64,000 nucleotides of DNA from Candidatus Cloacimonetes bacterium 4572_55 (GTDB lineage: Bacteria; 4572-55): positions 36,324 through 100,323 of the forward strand of contig NBMB01000029.1 of NCBI GenBank assembly GCA_002084765.1, in the 5' to 3' direction. Made by a program: the position numbers and the translations under genes. How positions within the stretch are numbered: the stretch's first letter is position 1; every line of letters starts with the position of its first letter. The notes under the pieces are model-generated. The model was not told the DNA's origin and did not search any database. It saw only the letters and a list, made by a program, of their open reading frames with translations. Shown here in pieces: positions 61,571-64,000 of this stretch.

Positions 61571-62278
61571 ATGAAAAAAAATCGGCTTCTGAGAAAAATC
61601 GCCGTGGACGGCGGCTCCTTTAACCCACTCCACAACGAGCACATCACCCGCCTGATTGGTATCCTGAAATCGAGCGGGTTCAATCTATTGGGGATCGATT
61701 CGCTGATGATTCTTCCCTCTGGGAGCGGTGGGCGCAAGGATAAGATGATCCACATTGACCCTACTTTGCGGTTGGAAATGGCGGAGTTTTTGGCGCGTGC
61801 TGTTCAGCCTCATGCCAAGATACCGATTTCGGTCAACCCTATCGATATTTTTCGTTCTCCAAACACGCCTACTTATTATTTATGGAAAGAGTTGCTAGGG
61901 CAAAAGTTTGGGCGGAAGTTGGAAAGTAAATCGGAGTATCAATCAATTCGATTTTGCTTTATTCTTGGGTCTGATTGGCAGCCGGATTCGATCCGTAGTC
62001 AGTGGGTCAGAGGCGGGAGATTGGTTGATCCCAATACCGGGTGCGATTTCATTATTACCCATCGGGAAGGCTACCCGCGGACTTATGACGCTTCGGATTA
62101 CCCCAATTTTCATTGGGTCGAATATGCTCCTGACTACCAACCAAAGATGTTGTCCAGCTCCGAAATCCGGTTAAAAATAAAACAAGGCGTTGATATTTCT
62201 CAGGATGTGCCGATTTTTATCAAAAAATTGATTGAAAAGCATCGCCTCTATCAAGAGGCACAATTTCCGATTGCCTAA
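61571..62278 (+). CDS. NadD-like nucleotidyltransferase
   Basis: 235 residues of the nucleotidyltransferase superfamily that includes nicotinate-nucleotide adenylyltransferase (NadD) of NAD synthesis. The start 'VDGGSFNPLHNEHITRLI' holds the T/HxGH-type site, but written HNEH with Glu for the usual Gly. 'FILGSDWQPDSIRSQWV' and 'QPKMLSSSEIRLKIKQGVD' (ISSTxIR-type motif) support the family; 'PTYYLWKELL' is the region of 'PSYTIDTL' in NadD. A long insertion after residue 105 is unusual. It could be the cell's NadD or a relative acting on another mononucleotide. No clear ribosome binding site before the ATG. Confidence 0.75.
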   Translation: MKKNRLLRKIAVDGGSFNPLHNEHITRLIGILKSSGFNLLGIDSLMILPSGSGGRKDKMIHIDPTLRLEMAEFLARAVQPHAKIPISVNPIDIFRSPNTPTYYLWKELLGQKFGRKLESKSEYQSIRFCFILGSDWQPDSIRSQWVRGGRLVDPNTGCDFIITHREGYPRTYDASDYPNFHWVEYAPDYQPKMLSSSEIRLKIKQGVDISQDVPIFIKKLIEKHRLYQEAQFPIA

Positions 62279-62297
62279 AATTGGCAATAATTTTAGC
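62270..62297 (+). terminator. weak terminator-like hairpin
   Basis: ATTGCC (62270-62275) and GGCAAT (62283-62288) with a 7-base loop, then AATTTT. It spans the stop codon of the NadD-like gene, between two convergent genes. Confidence 0.3.
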
Positions 62298-63036
62298 ACC
62301 GAGGATTGCCGCGTATCTTTTGCATTCTCGGCAACATGCCCCAAAGCCGATCAAATTCTTGGGAAAATCGGGTTACCAAATATTCCTCATAAATGACAAT
62401 GAGATTCTCAAAATTCCGTTCGGACGCGCTCCGAGTCCAATTAAAACTTCCGGTCGCCAGCGCAGAGCGATCAAATAGGGCAAATTTATGGTGCATGTGG
62501 TCTGAACCTGAGTCTGTAGCGACCAAAATATTTTTTCGGAATATCTTATAGATATCGCTGCCAGTGTCATGCGCTTTATCGTTGTCTGTGATCAAACGGA
62601 TATGGACTCCGAGATCGTGCGCCTCGATTAACGACTCGTAAATCCGGTTATCGGTAATTGTGAAAACGCAAATATCTATTGACCGGCGGCTGTTGCGGAT
62701 CAATGAAATAATTTCGTCTCGGCAGCCCTGACCCGGGCTAAACGCCGCTATGGAGTCCGAAGTCTCGACATGTTTTTCTTCCGTAATTTTTTTCTGGCTT
62801 CTTTCAATGATTTTGATCACATCTTCTAACCATTGCAGGATATGAAAATCGCTTGTATCCCGCGTTTTTTCTCGTGCGATCTCGAACGCTCTCCGACGCA
62901 TGAAGCGCAGGTCATGGGGACTCGGGTCAAGATCGACGATCGCTTTTCGCAAATCGTCTCTTTCACCTCGACTCAACGAATAATCCTCAAAACTTTTTTT
63001 TAGCAGGGTTTCCGAATTATCAAAACGCATTGTCAT
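62293..63036 (-). CDS. phospholipase D-like (HKD) nuclease
   Basis: 247 residues with a single HKD motif, 'HMHHKFALFDRSALATGSFN' (HxK...D...G near residue 190), typical of Nuc/PLD6-type enzymes that work as dimers and cut nucleic acid or phospholipid. 'SIDICVFTITDNRIYESL' near 130 is the usual strand before the motif, and 'NFENLIVIYEEYL' follows it. The N-terminal 90 residues are helical and not part of the core. No signal peptide. The ATG overlaps the protease stop codon (ATGA), so the two are translated together. Confidence 0.85.
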   Translation of the reverse strand: MTMRFDNSETLLKKSFEDYSLSRGERDDLRKAIVDLDPSPHDLRFMRRRAFEIAREKTRDTSDFHILQWLEDVIKIIERSQKKITEEKHVETSDSIAAFSPGQGCRDEIISLIRNSRRSIDICVFTITDNRIYESLIEAHDLGVHIRLITDNDKAHDTGSDIYKIFRKNILVATDSGSDHMHHKFALFDRSALATGSFNWTRSASERNFENLIVIYEEYLVTRFSQEFDRLWGMLPRMQKIRGNPRC

Positions 63037-63737
63037 AACTCCTTTGATATGGGCATATTACCTGAGAATTCCATCAGCGATTTTTCTCTTTCAACCAAAG
63101 TGGGATGGGAATAGTAGAAACGACTAAAAATCGGATGCGGAGTGAGGTTGGTCAGATTTTTCTCCGACATTTTTCGTAGCGCACTGATTAGCGGCGTCGG
63201 ATTTCCGATCATTTCGCAAGCAAATCGATTTGCCTCATACTCATGTCGTCTGGAGATCGTGTTGAAAAAAGGCGACACCCAGAAACCAATCTCTCCGCTC
63301 AGCAACCCGGTCAACAGAAACGCGGGAGCGAGGCTGTCGGTTTGGAATCCGAATGCGATATAAAACCATCCGCAGGAGGCTAAATATGCCACCAGCCAGA
63401 AGCCGAACAGACTCATAAGGAATCCCAAAGCCAATCCTTTGGGGATATGTCCTTTTTTATAATGACCGATTTCGTGAGCTAACACAGCCTCAATCTGTCC
63501 ATGATCCATTTGATCGATCAAAGTATCAAACAGAATGATCCGCCGAAATCGACCGAATCCGGTGAAAAAGGCATTGGAGTGGGTGGAGCGTTTGCTGCCG
63601 TCGATTATCTGAATGGTTTTTGCCGAAAATCCAGCGCGGTTTGCCAACGACATAAGCCGATTTTTCAGCTCTCCGTCTGGGAGAGGGCTTAACTTGTTAA
63701 AAAGAGGTAAGATCAGGCGTGGATAAAAAATCATCAT
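63033..63737 (-). pseudogene. Ste24-type M48 metalloprotease, 5' truncated
   Basis: The 234 codons match the C-terminal part of CAAX-protease-like Ste24 proteins, normally about 410 residues: 'LILPLFNKLSPLPDGELKNR', 'DGSKRSTHSNAFFTGFGR', zinc site 'AVLAHEIGHYKKGHIPKG' and third ligand 'SRRHEYEANRFACEM', plus two membrane segments. The five or so N-terminal helices are absent. Upstream of the ATG the family reading frame stays open for only five more codons ('LPEFA') to a TGA at 63753-63755, where an IS1-like element begins. So the gene looks cut by the insertion. The catalytic domain is intact and might still be made from the ATG at 63735. Confidence 0.8.
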
Positions 63738-63748
63738 TGCAAATTCGG

Positions 63749-64000
63749 GTAGTCACCCTATTGCATATTGTTGCTTCACGTATTATCTTAAGTGATCGCA
63801 TCCCATTATTTTACTTATAACATGTTGAGGTCGCGGCTATGTGTAACAATAAAAGTCAAGCAGGTTGCCAGCGTTATCGTTGTCATACGTGCCACAAGAC
63901 TTTTACCGATACCCGAGGCACGATTTTTTATGGTCGTCGCACGGCCGCTTCTAAAATTATTCGCGCCCTGATTATGATTGCTGAGGGTAACTGCATCAGC
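63749..64000. mobile_element. IS1-like insertion sequence, left part
   Basis: Sequence beginning near GGTAGTCACCC (63749) and running off the window, containing the start of an IS1-type transposase gene. The left boundary is placed where the Ste24 reading frame ends; the exact terminal inverted repeat cannot be confirmed because the right end is outside the window. Confidence 0.55.
63839..64000 (+). CDS. IS1-family InsA-like transposase subunit, partial
   Basis: 54 codons to the window edge. 'GCQRYRCHTCHKTFTDTRG' is the second zinc-knuckle of IS1-type InsA proteins, followed by 'FYGRRTAASKIIRALIM' and 'AEGNCIS', the start of its helix-turn-helix. The first CPxC knuckle expected ahead is not seen: an in-frame TAA stands 18 bases upstream of the ATG. 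So either this variant starts late or its 5' end is damaged. In IS1, InsA binds the ends and, after frameshifting to InsB, forms the transposase. Confidence 0.75.
   Translation, partial: MCNNKSQAGCQRYRCHTCHKTFTDTRGTIFYGRRTAASKIIRALIMIAEGNCIS

Noticed and set aside
1..64000. tRNA or rRNA genes
   Set aside because: I noticed no cloverleaf with a T-loop GTTCRAATC-type core and no rRNA-like stretch; a covariance search would be decisive.

Overview
The window reads as chromosomal DNA of a Gram-negative bacterium, probably an uncultured lineage near the Fibrobacteres-Chlorobi-Bacteroidetes side of the tree. That placement is inference: there are three TonB-dependent receptors, LolA, a PorV/FadL-like outer-membrane protein, an RND efflux pump, and a bacterial geranylgeranylglyceryl-phosphate-synthase-like gene of the type common in Bacteroidetes. 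No rRNA or tRNA gene was seen, so the taxon cannot be fixed.

Layout. 1-5 kb: RND pump and adaptor, a TrmH-type rRNA methyltransferase, then XdhC and dihydropyrimidinase. 5-15 kb: a small unknown protein, a membrane histidine kinase, mtnA, a tRNA methyltransferase-like gene, the prenyl-transferase-like gene, an EI24 protein, an NtrC-type regulator, an outer-membrane protein and a CapA protein. 15-22 kb: a large helical-repeat protein, TonB receptor 1 and an NYN-domain protein. 22-31 kb: a frame-broken sigma-54 regulator, then a long minus-strand operon (radical SAM, SsnA-like aminohydrolase, THEP1-like NTPase, unknown membrane protein, MobA-like, a frame-broken GAF/PAS kinase, and a membrane protein ending in repeated Cys-His-Ser-Ala). 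31-39 kb: hybrid kinase with TonB receptor 2, an M20 hydrolase, and a cyclophilin-FKBP fusion. 39-44.7 kb: an AT-rich accessory island with a Septu-like ATPase/HNH pair, a wreck of an integron-type integrase, a PUR-like/nuclease-like gene, TonB receptor 3 and a truncated transposase. 44.8-55.7 kb: LolA, a site-2 protease, an 1154-residue winged-helix-array/degenerate DNA-methylase protein, an SNase-TPR protein, coaD, a second helical-repeat protein and a chemoreceptor. 55.7-64 kb: HAD, PHP, an envelope-stress module (ECF sigma, zinc anti-sigma, HtrA-like pseudo-protease), a second ECF sigma/zinc-domain pair, NadD-like, PLD nuclease, and a Ste24-type protease whose 5' part is missing beside an IS1-like element.

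How genes work together. XdhC, hydantoinase, SsnA and MobA are the same components that sit together in the E. coli purine/selenium-linked molybdenum-hydroxylase region; here they are in two separate operons, which suggests a molybdenum hydroxylase elsewhere in the genome. The ECF/anti-sigma/HtrA operon resembles RpoE-type envelope stress control.

Two window-wide patterns stand out. First, short perfect tandem duplications (6 to 20 bp) repeatedly sit immediately upstream of a ribosome binding site or start codon, in several cases forming part of it. Second, several otherwise well-kept regulatory and mobile-element genes are interrupted by internal deletions or frameshifts, which may be real decay or assembly error.
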